Positions 22,846 to 31,480 of a stretch of DNA of 33,969 bases are shown here, piece after piece. The notes beneath the pieces were generated by a model. That model searched no databases. It saw nothing but the letters and a program-made list of their open reading frames with translations, and was not told the DNA's origin. Each line of letters starts with the position of its first letter. Positions within the stretch are counted from its first letter, which is position 1. Made by a program: the position numbers and the translations under genes. This stretch comes from WJJR01 sp964440935. GTDB taxonomy: Bacteria; Zixibacteria; MSB-5A5; WJJR01. Location of the stretch: positions 1 to 33,969 of the forward strand of contig CAYTTY010000043.1 in assembly GCA_964440935.1 (NCBI GenBank), in the 5' to 3' direction.

Positions 22846-23664
22846 CTAGTTTTGCCCGCCCAAGATCAAGGGCAAGCCATCCTTCGAATTGCCGATCACA
22901 ATCACCTTCGTGTTCGGTGACTGGGTCAGCTTCTCGGTTGCCTCGATGCCTTTCCACTGCAGTAGCAATGGATTCAGGCCGGTGGAGACAATCTTCTGGA
23001 AATCGGCGATGCCCTGTGCCTCAATCCGTTTTCGCTCAGCCTCCTGTTGCTCCCGTTGCAAGATGAATTTCATTCGCTGCGCTTCCTGCTCGGCGGCGAG
23101 CTTCTCGTTGATCGCATCAGAGATTCTCTGTGGCAGCTTCACATTGCGGAAAATTACATTCTGAATTTCGATGAATTTGGGCTCCAATTGCGTCTCCAGA
23201 GCATTCAGCAGTGTGTCCGCCAGTTCGTCCCGTTTTGTTGAATAAATCTCTTCGGGGGTGAACTGACCGGCGATCCGTCGCGCTTCGCCGCGCAATGTTG
23301 GTGCGATCACAACGTCGTAGTACGCCGGTCCGACAGTGATCTGCAGCGAATCGAGTCTCTGGATCAACGGGCGATACAGCAGCGAGAGTTCCAGTTGGAT
23401 CGTGGCACCATCGGATGACAGCACAGTCAGATCTTCTTTGGCTTCCGATGTACGAGTGCGGTAGATGTACATCGAGTTCCACACCAGATGCCATTGAAAG
23501 CCCTCGGGGTAGATTTTCCCCATTTCCGTACCTTTGCCAAACTTCAGGTACTTGACGGCGTGGTGCCCTGATGGTACCTGCGTGCCGCATCCGGCCAATG
23601 CCAGCAGTACACCGATGATCAGAATCTTCGCCATTCGATTGGGATTGGTCTTCGTCCCTGTCAT
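22846..23664 (-). CDS. SPFH/prohibitin-domain lipoprotein
   Basis: A 272-residue protein with a lipobox (LLALAGC, Cys26) in place of the usual N-terminal membrane helix of prohibitin-like proteins. Residues about 30-195 form the SPFH/band-7 domain, with the typical DGATIQLELSLLYRP and ARRIAGQFTPEEIYSTKRDEL stretches. A charged coiled coil (EKLAAEQEAQRMKFILQREQ, then ERKRIEAQGIADFQ) follows. SPFH proteins form ring scaffolds on membranes. Here the lipid anchor would place the domain in the periplasm. The ATG at 23664 follows AGGAGG at seven bases; the longer in-frame start is less likely. A strong terminator follows. It seems to be a single-gene unit. Confidence 0.88.
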   Translation of the reverse strand: MTGTKTNPNRMAKILIIGVLLALAGCGTQVPSGHHAVKYLKFGKGTEMGKIYPEGFQWHLVWNSMYIYRTRTSEAKEDLTVLSSDGATIQLELSLLYRPLIQRLDSLQITVGPAYYDVVIAPTLRGEARRIAGQFTPEEIYSTKRDELADTLLNALETQLEPKFIEIQNVIFRNVKLPQRISDAINEKLAAEQEAQRMKFILQREQQEAERKRIEAQGIADFQKIVSTGLNPLLLQWKGIEATEKLTQSPNTKVIVIGNSKDGLPLILGGQN

Positions 23665-24082
23665 GTCGTTCCTCCTATGAGTTAATTGCAATCCAATTCG
23701 GGATGATCACACCACGATACGGATTTGCAAGATACAGTCAATTCAAATCGAAAAGCAGAATGGCGGTTGCGAGGACGGGCGACGAACCCAAATAGGGCAC
23801 TCCCCTACGGTGGAATGCAGAAACGGTGCCGGGGTGCCTCACCGCTTGCGGTGGGTTCAGATTGTTCGGAGACCATCATCGACAATTTGAGACATACGAC
23901 GGTGATGACGGCAGTTGTTGTCTCGATTGGAAGTCCAGAATCGATGCGAGTAGCTAGAATCTCAACTTACCGCAAGCGGTGAGGCACCACTGCACCACTG
24001 CTGGAATATCGATTCTGTATCTCCGTGCATTCAAGCAACCCACAGCAGAGCCGTGGGGTACCTCCGAAAACAGAACGATATC
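23665..24082. other. Intergenic region with an inverted repeat pair
   Basis: 418 bases without a supported gene, between the SPFH gene and the beta-helix gene. A 20-base inverted repeat (23833-23852 and 23969-23988, arm ACCGCAAGCGGTGAGGCACC) encloses 116 bases. Near 24040 the phrase CCGTGGGGTACCT resembles other repeat phrases. An open frame at 23725-23982 (plus) lacks a ribosome-binding site and lies mostly in the repeat. Confidence 0.6.
23833..23988. repeat. Inverted repeat, perfect 20-base arms
   Basis: The left arm GGTGCCTCACCGCTTGCGGT at 23833-23852 is the exact reverse complement of 23969-23988. A relative of the left arm with its flank (GGTGCCCCACCGCTTGCGG, then GATTAGATT) is at 11339-11371. 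The 116 bases between the arms show no gene, so this could be a small non-autonomous element or two insertions of a repeat in opposite directions. Confidence 0.65.
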
Positions 24083-25330
24083 CTACTTCTTCTTCCGTGG
24101 CGGATTCATGGGCGGATCGCGGTGAACCTCCATCGTTTGTCGAAACGCATTCGGTCCGCCGTAGATCCCGATATCGGAAGGCGATCCATCCGGATCAGTA
24201 AACTCCGGATTACCGCTGTCGATCAGGGGCGAATCGGGGAGAGGTGTGAAGGTCAGCGTGTCCCACATTGGATCGACCGCGATGTTTCCGAATTCATCGG
24301 TGTAGTCGGGCATGTCGCGCCAGTTGCCCGCGGCATTGTCCCAGAGCAGATTGTACGACATCGGAAATTGCAGCGGATGCCCGTAGTTCCAGACGCCGAC
24401 CTGTGGGCACACCCACTCTTCGCGCCACCCGTTGAGCATGATCACATTGTTGGTCATGCGGCCTTCGGTCTCCTTGCCCCAGAGGCCGAACCCACAATTG
24501 CCGTTGCGATAGATCACATTATTGGCGCAGTCCATGTACGATGTACCCGTTGCGATGATCCCCCAACCGAGACAGTGGTAGACAATGTTGTTGTGGCAGA
24601 CTACGCGCGTAGCGCCAAATGAACCGATGCCTTTCCAGTAATTCGAAACCTGATTGCGTACGACCGTTGCGGTCGCGTCCCATGTAATCCCAATCCCGGC
24701 GCCGCGCCCTTCGTGGATCACATTGTCAGCGATATACGCCGTCGCGCCGCGATACAACGCCACACCATCCCAAGTGTTGTTCGTCAAGCGATTGTTGAGA
24801 ATGAACAACTCGGCACCTTCGCGTCCCATCACGCCGCCGATGCCGACAATGATCGAATCGGGGTAGTCGGTATTATCGCGAATCCGGCAGTGTTGCACCG
24901 TCACCCGCGAGTTCCGCGCGACGATGCCCGCATCGGTCGCCATTCCTGATGTATCCCGTATCCCGCCGGTGATCGTCAGATTCATGATTCTGCCCTCGGG
25001 GCAATTGTCAAAGAACATGCCGTATCCCGCACGGGTTTCGAGAATCGTCTCATCACCCGAGCCGATAATCCACAGAGACTTCCCTTTCACCTGGAATCCG
25101 TACGAGGCCCAATGCGGTGTTTTGTGTTCGGCGCAGTTGCCGCACAACGAGTCAATAAATTCGACTGGGTCAGCGGTGTAAGTGCCGGGAGCAAGGAGGA
25201 GGGTGTCGCCGGAATGGGCGTTGTCGATTGCCATCTGCAGCTCTCCGTCGATTTCAATCGAGGCGGCCAGCAGATGATTTGAGGACATCGCAAACGCAAG
25301 CACCAAGAAAATGCCGCAGTTATTCGTCAT
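24083..25330 (-). CDS. Secreted right-handed parallel beta-helix protein
   Basis: A 415-residue exported protein with a short signal segment (CGIFLVLAFAMSSNHLLAAS). It carries the GDTLLLAPGTYT start motif of NosD/pectate-lyase-like beta-helices. Repeated Asn-rich rungs follow (FILNNRLTNNTWDGVALY, YIADNVIHEGRGAGIGI, VVCHNNIVYHCLGWGI, CANNVIYRNGNCGFGLW). It ends with the DSPLIDSGNPEFTDPDGSPSDIGIYGG block typical of such surface proteins, then a basic RKKK tail. Family members include polysaccharide lyases and epimerases, but no catalytic residues can be assigned. The ATG lies 19 bases after the apgM stop with AGAGGA about 8 bases upstream, so the two genes form an operon. Confidence 0.87.
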   Translation of the reverse strand: MTNNCGIFLVLAFAMSSNHLLAASIEIDGELQMAIDNAHSGDTLLLAPGTYTADPVEFIDSLCGNCAEHKTPHWASYGFQVKGKSLWIIGSGDETILETRAGYGMFFDNCPEGRIMNLTITGGIRDTSGMATDAGIVARNSRVTVQHCRIRDNTDYPDSIIVGIGGVMGREGAELFILNNRLTNNTWDGVALYRGATAYIADNVIHEGRGAGIGITWDATATVVRNQVSNYWKGIGSFGATRVVCHNNIVYHCLGWGIIATGTSYMDCANNVIYRNGNCGFGLWGKETEGRMTNNVIMLNGWREEWVCPQVGVWNYGHPLQFPMSYNLLWDNAAGNWRDMPDYTDEFGNIAVDPMWDTLTFTPLPDSPLIDSGNPEFTDPDGSPSDIGIYGGPNAFRQTMEVHRDPPMNPPRKKK

Positions 25331-25349
25331 TAAGTAATCCTCTCGTCTC

Positions 25350-26561
25350 TTACGCCCCGAACTTCGCCAGCTTCAACGCATGCGCGCACGCGATCGGCAA
25401 CAAATGACGCATCGGCAACCGTCCCATGCCACCCACCTGACAGGCGCGCTCACCGAACGACTTCGAGCCATCCGGGCGGACCGTCTCGGGTGCATAGAGC
25501 AACGCTGGAACCGGGTGCCACGAGTGCGACTTCAACGCCGCCGGTGTTGAATGATCTCCGGTAATCACTAAGACGTCGGGCGTGCCTTTCATAAGAGCCG
25601 GCAGATACGTGTCGACGTCTTCGATTACCGAGACCTTCCGATCATAGTCGCCGTCTTCGCCCGCCTTATCGGTGTACTTAATATGCACGAAGATGTAGTC
25701 GTATTCCGACGACACGTGACCGGCAACTGTCATCGTCTCTTTGACGTCCTTGGGCGGATCGAGGACGGTCATGCCGACGAGGCGTGCGATCCCACGATAC
25801 ATCGGATAAGTCGCGACTGCACACGCATTCAATGCGAAGCGATCATTGATTTTCGGGATTGGCGGTTTCTTGTCGATTCCGCGTAACAGCAGCCCATTCG
25901 CTTTGTCTTCATCTTTGAGAATGCGCTCGGCCTCAGAGACGAACTTATCGAGCATTTTGGCGGTCAACTGCGATTGATCATCCCGCGCTTTGGCATGCAA
26001 CGGTTCCACGCCGACCGTTTGCGGATCGGTGTCGGAAACATTGCCACCGAGATTATCCCCGCGCAGCACGACTAATCCACGATGTTCCGACACACTGCGC
26101 ACGATGACTTCAGCCGGACCGTTGATCTTAACTTTGTCGTTGAGCATCTCAACCAGGCGGCGATTGACATCGTCTTTGATGCGTCCCGCCCGGCGATCGG
26201 TGATCCTACGGTTCTCATCGAGGGTGCAGAAGTTGAACCGTGCGGCCACATCGGTGTCTTCGAGCGGAAAATCGATGCCCAGCGCCTCCAGCACCCCGCG
26301 CCCGATGATGTGATGACGCGGATCGTAGCCAAACAACCCCAAATGCCCCGGTCCCGAACCGGGCGTTATTCCCGGCTCGACCGGATCGAATAGCCCGGTC
26401 GTCGAATGGGGGAGAAGTTTATCAATGTTCGGCGTCTTGGCCGCTTCGAGCGGTGTGCGCTTCTTGCGTCCAAAGGGCAGATCGCCGAGCCCATCCATCA
26501 CCAGAAACACGATCCGCTTATCGTTCTTCGTTGCGAGTAGCTCTGCTGTATGTTCAGCCAT
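25350..26561 (-). CDS. apgM: 2,3-Bisphosphoglycerate-independent phosphoglycerate mutase, archaeal type
   Basis: A 403-residue member of the alkaline-phosphatase superfamily, of the ApgM type. The metal-binding start is IVFLVMDGLGDLP; LEAAKTPNIDKLL, the Ser-bearing GITPGSGPGHLGLFGYDP, and ITGDHSTPAALKSHSWHPVP near the C-terminus are all family signatures. It interconverts 3- and 2-phosphoglycerate in glycolysis, in the cytosol. The ATG at 26561 follows AGGAGG at nine bases. It is followed by the beta-helix gene in the same direction, which has no obvious metabolic link. Confidence 0.92.
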   Translation of the reverse strand: MAEHTAELLATKNDKRIVFLVMDGLGDLPFGRKKRTPLEAAKTPNIDKLLPHSTTGLFDPVEPGITPGSGPGHLGLFGYDPRHHIIGRGVLEALGIDFPLEDTDVAARFNFCTLDENRRITDRRAGRIKDDVNRRLVEMLNDKVKINGPAEVIVRSVSEHRGLVVLRGDNLGGNVSDTDPQTVGVEPLHAKARDDQSQLTAKMLDKFVSEAERILKDEDKANGLLLRGIDKKPPIPKINDRFALNACAVATYPMYRGIARLVGMTVLDPPKDVKETMTVAGHVSSEYDYIFVHIKYTDKAGEDGDYDRKVSVIEDVDTYLPALMKGTPDVLVITGDHSTPAALKSHSWHPVPALLYAPETVRPDGSKSFGERACQVGGMGRLPMRHLLPIACAHALKLAKFGA

Positions 26562-26600
26562 CGGTGTACCCTCCTGTCTGTGCGCTGGCATGGTAGCGAG

Positions 26601-26626
26601 ATTTGCCGTGGCGTGTCACGGCAAAT
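26601..26626. repeat. Palindrome between divergent apgM and EamA genes
   Basis: ATTTGCCGTG-GCGTGT-CACGGCAAAT is a perfect 10-bp inverted repeat, 39 bases before apgM and 54 before the EamA-like gene. It could be an operator for one or both genes or another small REP-like element. It is rated as a repeat because similar GCCGTGGCG strings are common in this genome. Confidence 0.5.
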
Positions 26627-26680
26627 TGAAACATACTGACATCGGTCCGGTTATGACACCGGCGCACTGAGGGGAGAAGC

Positions 26681-27109
26681 ATGACAGATCGCTGGGTGAT
26701 CGTCGCGCTATTGGTAGCCGTTCTGTTCGGTCTCTACCACGTCTTTACCAAACTGGCTGCCGGCCGAATCCCCGACGCGGTCGGCGGGTTCTGGCTGGAG
26801 GGTATCGCGTTGATCGGGATGGGCATCTACCTGATCGCCATTCGTCAGCCACTCTGGGGCCAGGGGATCACGCGGCAGGGTCTGACATTCGCCATTCTCG
26901 GTGGCGTCAGTGTCGGACTCGGAACGGTTCTCAACTTCACCATGTATCGCCTCCACGGGCCGCTGTCCGGCGCCGGGCCGATCGTCCTCATGGGAGCCCT
27001 GGCCATCATGGCCGTCACCGGTGTCGTGTTTATGGGGGAGGAGTTGACACCATCACGTATTCTCGGTTGGGTCTTCGCGATTGCCGCCATCTGGTTTTTG
27101 TCCCGTTAG
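26681..27109 (+). CDS. Half-size EamA/DMT-family membrane protein
   Basis: A 142-residue protein with about five membrane helices and a single EamA domain, half the size of ten-helix DMT transporters. The final segment (GVVFMGEELTPSRILGWVFAIAAIWFL) is the characteristic end of an EamA unit. Such half-size proteins work as dimers to move small metabolites; the substrate is unknown. The ATG has GAGGGGAG nine bases upstream. The stop is 6 bases from the mutY start, so the two are likely co-transcribed. Confidence 0.85.
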   Translation: MTDRWVIVALLVAVLFGLYHVFTKLAAGRIPDAVGGFWLEGIALIGMGIYLIAIRQPLWGQGITRQGLTFAILGGVSVGLGTVLNFTMYRLHGPLSGAGPIVLMGALAIMAVTGVVFMGEELTPSRILGWVFAIAAIWFLSR

Positions 27110-27115
27110 TCGCTC

Positions 27116-28210
27116 ATGGCCTCACGCAAGCCGATCACACACGAACCGCGCGATCTCTACCGGCGATTGAGCCGATGGTTTGCGAAGAATGCGCGTCCGC
27201 TTCCCTGGCGGGGCAAGACCGATCCGTACGAGATTTGGATCAGTGAGATCATGCTCGTCCAAACGACCGGTGTCGTCGCAGCCAAACGGTATCCGCGATT
27301 TTTGAAGCGATTTCCCACGTTGAAGTCACTCGCCGGTGCACGGATCGACTCGGTGATGAAAGAGTGGGAGGGCTTGGGCTACTACCATCGCGCCCGCTTT
27401 CTGCATCAGGCCGCACGTGTGATCATGTCGGACCAAAAAGGCGTCTTCCCGTCAACGTACAATGAGATACGCGCCCTCCCCGGTGTCGGCGACTATGTGG
27501 CCGCGGCGGTCGCCAATTTCAGTTTTGGTGCTTGTATTCCTGCCATTGACGCCAACGTGGCACGTGTCGCCGCACGGATTTTTGGCATCAAAGGTGATGT
27601 GCGTTCACCTGCCGTACGTCGCACTATCTACAACGCACTCGAACAGACGATGACCGTAGGAAAAGGGTCGGTATGGACCGACGGTTTGATCGAATTGGGT
27701 GCACTGATCTGCTCACCCCGCAATCCCAAATGTGAATTGTGCCCCATGAATGACATGTGCCGCGCCCATACAACGGGGAAGACAGTCCAGTACGGTCTAC
27801 CGAAACCGCCCGCTCAACGCAAGACCGTTGCGGTCGCCTGCGGCATCGTCCGGCGACACGATGGGTGCATCCTCATCGCGCAACGTCTCGAGACGGGTCT
27901 CCTGCCGAATCTATGGGAATTTCCCGGTGGTAAGCGTGACGGCAATGAGCGATTGACGGACACGTGTCAGCGTGAGATCAAAGAAGAATTGGGAATCACC
28001 GTCGCGGTTGGCAAGCGTCGCCTGATCGTACGTCATGCGTATAGCCACTACACAGTCCGCTTGCATGTGTTCGAATGCCGGTATCGTTCCGGTACGCCCA
28101 AGGCAATTGGCTGCCAACGCTGGCGGTGGGTCACACCAAGTGAATTGAAGCGCTACGCATTCCCAACAGCCAATCATGCGATCATTGAGATGATTCAGGA
28201 GGAAGTGTGA
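27116..28210 (+). CDS. mutY: A/G-specific adenine glycosylase
   Basis: A 364-residue MutY. The catalytic Glu44 is in WISEIMLVQTT (the family usually has LQQT, here Val replaces one Gln), the helix-hairpin-helix is LPGVGDYVAAAV, and Asp145 is in IPAIDANVARV. The iron-sulfur ligands follow C-x6-C-x2-C-x5-C (about residues 199-215). A NUDIX-like C-domain, with GGKRDGNERLTDTCQREIKEEL, recognises 8-oxoG opposite A. It removes adenine mispaired with 8-oxoguanine. The start lies 6 bases after the EamA stop with no clear ribosome-binding site, so coupling is probable. Confidence 0.94.
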   Translation: MASRKPITHEPRDLYRRLSRWFAKNARPLPWRGKTDPYEIWISEIMLVQTTGVVAAKRYPRFLKRFPTLKSLAGARIDSVMKEWEGLGYYHRARFLHQAARVIMSDQKGVFPSTYNEIRALPGVGDYVAAAVANFSFGACIPAIDANVARVAARIFGIKGDVRSPAVRRTIYNALEQTMTVGKGSVWTDGLIELGALICSPRNPKCELCPMNDMCRAHTTGKTVQYGLPKPPAQRKTVAVACGIVRRHDGCILIAQRLETGLLPNLWEFPGGKRDGNERLTDTCQREIKEELGITVAVGKRRLIVRHAYSHYTVRLHVFECRYRSGTPKAIGCQRWRWVTPSELKRYAFPTANHAIIEMIQEEV

Positions 28211-28223
28211 TTTATGGATGTGC

Positions 28224-28250
28224 GTAGGGGCGCGATGACCGCGCCCCTAC
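28224..28250. terminator. GTAGGGGCGCG hairpin between convergent mutY and M16 genes
   Basis: GTAGGGGCGCG-ATGAC-CGCGCCCCTAC is a perfect 11-bp palindrome. It is placed 13 bases after the mutY stop and 22 bases past the stop of the opposing M16 gene. It lacks a T-run, but its position suits a shared stop signal. It belongs to the same GTAGGGGCG family as 16196-16266 and 33839-33861. Confidence 0.55.
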
Positions 28251-28272
28251 ACGAGATCGCCGTCCGATCTAC

Positions 28273-29778
28273 CTACCGAAACATCTCCTCCGCTTTCACG
28301 ACACGGATATTTCCGGCTTCAATCGGCAATGTGTAGTTGAGAATTGGCTGATCCTCCAGCTTCAGGCTGTTCGGATTGACTCCCGATGGATATTCGAACA
28401 AGACTTGGTTGCCCAAAAGTGTTTTGGCAAACTTCTGACCATCGGATACCACCGCCACGATCACCATTGAACGAGGATCGATGACGCGTTCAATCGCACG
28501 GTTCGCGTCGTCGACGGTCACCGCGGCCGCCCGGGCCGTGAATGAGTCGATAAACGCCGGTGTGTCGTACGCGAGTTCATCCATGCGCATGCCCAGCATC
28601 CGTCGCGGCGTCTCAATTTCAAACGGGAAATGGTTAATCTCGAATTCACGCGCTGCGTCGAGTTGCTGGCGCGTAATCCCCTCGGTCCGCAAATCGTCCA
28701 GCATCTTCATCACAATGTGAATGACAAAGTTGGCATTGATCGACTTCGGGTAAACCCAGGCGGAGAAATACTGCTGACGACGCGGCAGCCCCGGACGCGC
28801 CAGATTCGACCAACCGTCCTGCTCGAAGTGCTCCGCATATGAATACGCACCATACGATAACCCACGGGTGGCGCGAATCTCCTGGTAAAGCTGTCCCATC
28901 GATTCGCGATGCCGCCCGAGATACGAATTCACCACGAACAGTGGCATGAAATCCGGATCATCACGGGTGATATCGATCGGACGCCCGAAACGCAATTGCG
29001 CCTGAGCGCGGTTTTCCTTCTCGATCAGATACACCTGCGTCTTGCTGATTTGCGGGTCTGGTAAAGGAGGCGGCGTCGGTGCGCCGTCAGGCAGGGACGA
29101 GTTGAGCACGTCATGGATGCGTTCGGCTAACGTATCCGAAATGTCACCCGCCAGCCCCAATGTGTAGTTGCCGCTGGCGTAGTGTTCCCGGTAGAATGAG
29201 CGCGCATCCCGTGCCGACAGCGTTTTCACCGTCTGTGTCATCCCCTCGGTTGGATGTCCATAGGGATGATCCTGATAAATGTAGTATTGCAGCGCGGCTT
29301 TGGCGAGACGTTCATCATCGCGACGGATTTGTTCGATCTCGTCGAGTTGATCCTGCACCAGCGTGGTCATTTCATCCACATCGAGCGACGGTTCCGTGAC
29401 AACCGAAAAGAACAAGTCGCTGAACTCGGACCACGATTCGGTCAGACACAGGCCCTCAATGATTGTCACCTCACGACCCACATCGATTGTTAGCTTTGCT
29501 GCCAGTTTGTCGAGTGTGTTATCAATGTCGGTGCGTGAGTATTGCTCCGTGCCACGCTTTAACGCATTCGCGGTGAAATGTGCCAGGCCCTCCTTACCGT
29601 CAGGATCATAGGCCGATCCTGCACCGAAGACCAGGCGCACACGAATGCTGCCGGATTCATCTTTCGGCACCAGTACGGTCGGTCCGGAATCCGAGCCGGG
29701 ACTGCACGAGATCGCGCCAACCAGCAGCGCCAGAATGGAGGCAACGCCCATCAGTCGTTTCCACATCACGTGTTCCAT
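28273..29778 (-). CDS. Inactive M16-family peptidase-like lipoprotein
   Basis: A 501-residue M16 (pitrilysin-family) protein with a lipobox (LVGAISC, Cys25). The zinc motif HxxEH is lost: the region reads LAHFTAN (residues 65-71), with Ala for the catalytic Glu and Asn for the second His. M16 proteins often pair an active with an inactive subunit, and this gene directly follows an intact one. Its ATG overlaps the previous stop (TAATG), which indicates coupled translation and a likely 1:1 complex at the periplasmic face. It retains the M16_C region in the second half (QVYLIEKENRAQAQLRFGR, RGLSYGAYSY). Confidence 0.9.
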   Translation of the reverse strand: MEHVMWKRLMGVASILALLVGAISCSPGSDSGPTVLVPKDESGSIRVRLVFGAGSAYDPDGKEGLAHFTANALKRGTEQYSRTDIDNTLDKLAAKLTIDVGREVTIIEGLCLTESWSEFSDLFFSVVTEPSLDVDEMTTLVQDQLDEIEQIRRDDERLAKAALQYYIYQDHPYGHPTEGMTQTVKTLSARDARSFYREHYASGNYTLGLAGDISDTLAERIHDVLNSSLPDGAPTPPPLPDPQISKTQVYLIEKENRAQAQLRFGRPIDITRDDPDFMPLFVVNSYLGRHRESMGQLYQEIRATRGLSYGAYSYAEHFEQDGWSNLARPGLPRRQQYFSAWVYPKSINANFVIHIVMKMLDDLRTEGITRQQLDAAREFEINHFPFEIETPRRMLGMRMDELAYDTPAFIDSFTARAAAVTVDDANRAIERVIDPRSMVIVAVVSDGQKFAKTLLGNQVLFEYPSGVNPNSLKLEDQPILNYTLPIEAGNIRVVKAEEMFR

Positions 29779-31127
29779 TATGATTCCGCCTTTGGTGTGA
29801 GGGTAACAGTGGTCCGGCGGTCCGCGGTCAGGTACGTTTGTGCGAAGGCCTGAATGTCTGCCGGTGTCAGCGATTCCATTAGTGCCAGCTCACGCATCAC
29901 GTTCTCCGGGTTGCCGCTGATAATCGTGTACCGTCCCAACGTGACCGCTACCGATGACGGCTTGTCCATCCCATAAATCCGGTCGGCCTTGAATCCCAAC
30001 ACTGCTTTCTCCAGTTGCTCTTGTGATACCAGTTCTGTGCGCAACCGTGCAAGTTCCTCAATAATCACCCGTTGAATCGAATCGAGAGAAACGCCGGTTT
30101 TTGCCGTCGCGGTGATGGTCCACAACGACGGGTCCTTCGTGCCCCACGCCCCGGCGTCGACGTCTTCCACCAATTGGTTGTCGACCATCAGCCGCTGACG
30201 CAACCGTCCACTGTTCGAAAACAACAAACGATCCACTGCCTGCAGTGCTACATAATCCTTGGTGACAAACTGCATGGCCGGGGATTTGTGCGCCATCATC
30301 ACGATCGGCGCAATCATCGCATCTTTCCAAACCAGCCGGTCAGTGCGATGTTTATCCTGTTCGGGTTCCTCGGGTATCGGATCAGGCGCGATGGTACTCT
30401 GCTTCCAGTCACCATAGTGTTCCTCGATCAGGGCCAACGCCTGCTCGGGATCAAACCCACCGGCAACCGAAATGACAGTGAATTGCGGCGAGTAATACGT
30501 TTCTTTGAACCGCAATCCATCCTTGAACGTCATGTTCTTTTCAAGGTCTTCTTCCCAGCCGATGACCGGATGCTGATAGGTGTGCCGGTCGAACGCCAGG
30601 TCATAGAGCCGTTGCTCAAGATACCCGTACGGATCCTCATCGACCCACCGTCGTCGCTCTTCCTTCACCGGTCCCAGTTCTGTACGGAACGTCTCGTTGG
30701 TGAATACGAGATTGCGGACCCGGTCGGCTTCGAGGGCGACGATCTCGGGCAGGAATTCACTTTTGGCGTTTACATAGTAGGCCGTCATGTCATTACCGGT
30801 GAACGCATTTGTCTGCGCGCCCATCGGCGCCACCGCGGCATCGAAGTCAGGGTTCTTCTCAGTCCCGCGAAACATCATGTGCTCGAACACATGAGCAATC
30901 CCCGTCGCGCCCTTCTTCGTTTCATCACGAGAACCCGCATCGATCATTGTGAAGTACGACACTGTCGGTGCGCTCGGATCGGGAGCGAGAATAATGCGCA
31001 GCCCGTTGTCTAAAGCATGTTTCTCATACTCGATGGAAAATGCCGACGCTGTGGCCGGCACAACGACAGCCAGCACGGCGGTCAAAGTGCTCAGGCCCAG
31101 AATCACTCGTCTGCGTGGACCAATCAT
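29778..31127 (-). CDS. Active M16-family zinc peptidase, exported
   Basis: A 449-residue M16 peptidase with a signal peptide (VILGLSTLTAVLAVVVPATASA). The zinc motif HVFEH is at 79-83, with the downstream Glu region GPVKEERRRWVDEDPYG about 75 residues later. The second half holds the M16_C domain. It should cut oligopeptides or small proteins in the periplasm. GGAGG lies nine bases before the ATG. The gene and its inactive partner form a two-gene operon read leftward, divergent from the Asp-box/dockerin gene. Confidence 0.93.
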   Translation of the reverse strand: MIGPRRRVILGLSTLTAVLAVVVPATASAFSIEYEKHALDNGLRIILAPDPSAPTVSYFTMIDAGSRDETKKGATGIAHVFEHMMFRGTEKNPDFDAAVAPMGAQTNAFTGNDMTAYYVNAKSEFLPEIVALEADRVRNLVFTNETFRTELGPVKEERRRWVDEDPYGYLEQRLYDLAFDRHTYQHPVIGWEEDLEKNMTFKDGLRFKETYYSPQFTVISVAGGFDPEQALALIEEHYGDWKQSTIAPDPIPEEPEQDKHRTDRLVWKDAMIAPIVMMAHKSPAMQFVTKDYVALQAVDRLLFSNSGRLRQRLMVDNQLVEDVDAGAWGTKDPSLWTITATAKTGVSLDSIQRVIIEELARLRTELVSQEQLEKAVLGFKADRIYGMDKPSSVAVTLGRYTIISGNPENVMRELALMESLTPADIQAFAQTYLTADRRTTVTLTPKAES

Positions 31128-31480
31128 TTGCCATACCTCCGAACCAAAGGGGTTATCTCACTCTGTCACAAAGGCAGAAACTGCTTGTGGGGGAGAGGAT
31201 TGTCAAGACACGGGTGAAACTTCTGACTCCCCTCTGACGTAATCCGAACCACGCGGGAATAACCCGTGCGCTTACGGGTAGTGTTAATTGAAGAGGATTA
31301 CGGTCTGCTATTGCCTTCCACTGCCGTCAGACCGTGGGGCGGAGAATCCCCGCTCTCTCCCCACCCCAATGTGTTATATTTCAGGTTCCGGCCATCGTCG
31401 CTGCGTGAGTCCGCGCTTCACCGAGGGCCTTACCTGCGGATACTGTTGTCTGAGACCATCCTGCTAAAGGAGCCCACCCT
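31128..31480. other. Intergenic region between divergent M16 and Asp-box/dockerin genes
   Basis: 353 bases, probably containing promoters for both sides. ACGGTCTG (31300-31307) and CAGACCGT (31328-31335) can pair over a 20-base loop, and ACCCGT/ACGGGT forms a small hairpin near 31265-31278. A TATATT at 31375-31380 could be the -10 box of the plus-strand gene; no clear -35 is seen. Open frames here lack ribosome-binding sites. Confidence 0.45.

Noticed and set aside
23725..23982. 85-codon plus-strand frame in the repeat region
   Set aside because: It covers one repeat arm and most of the other, and has no ribosome-binding site or motif.
30072..31013. 313-codon plus-strand frame opposite the active M16 gene
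   Set aside because: The minus strand has the HVFEH motif, signal peptide and ribosome-binding site; this frame has none.
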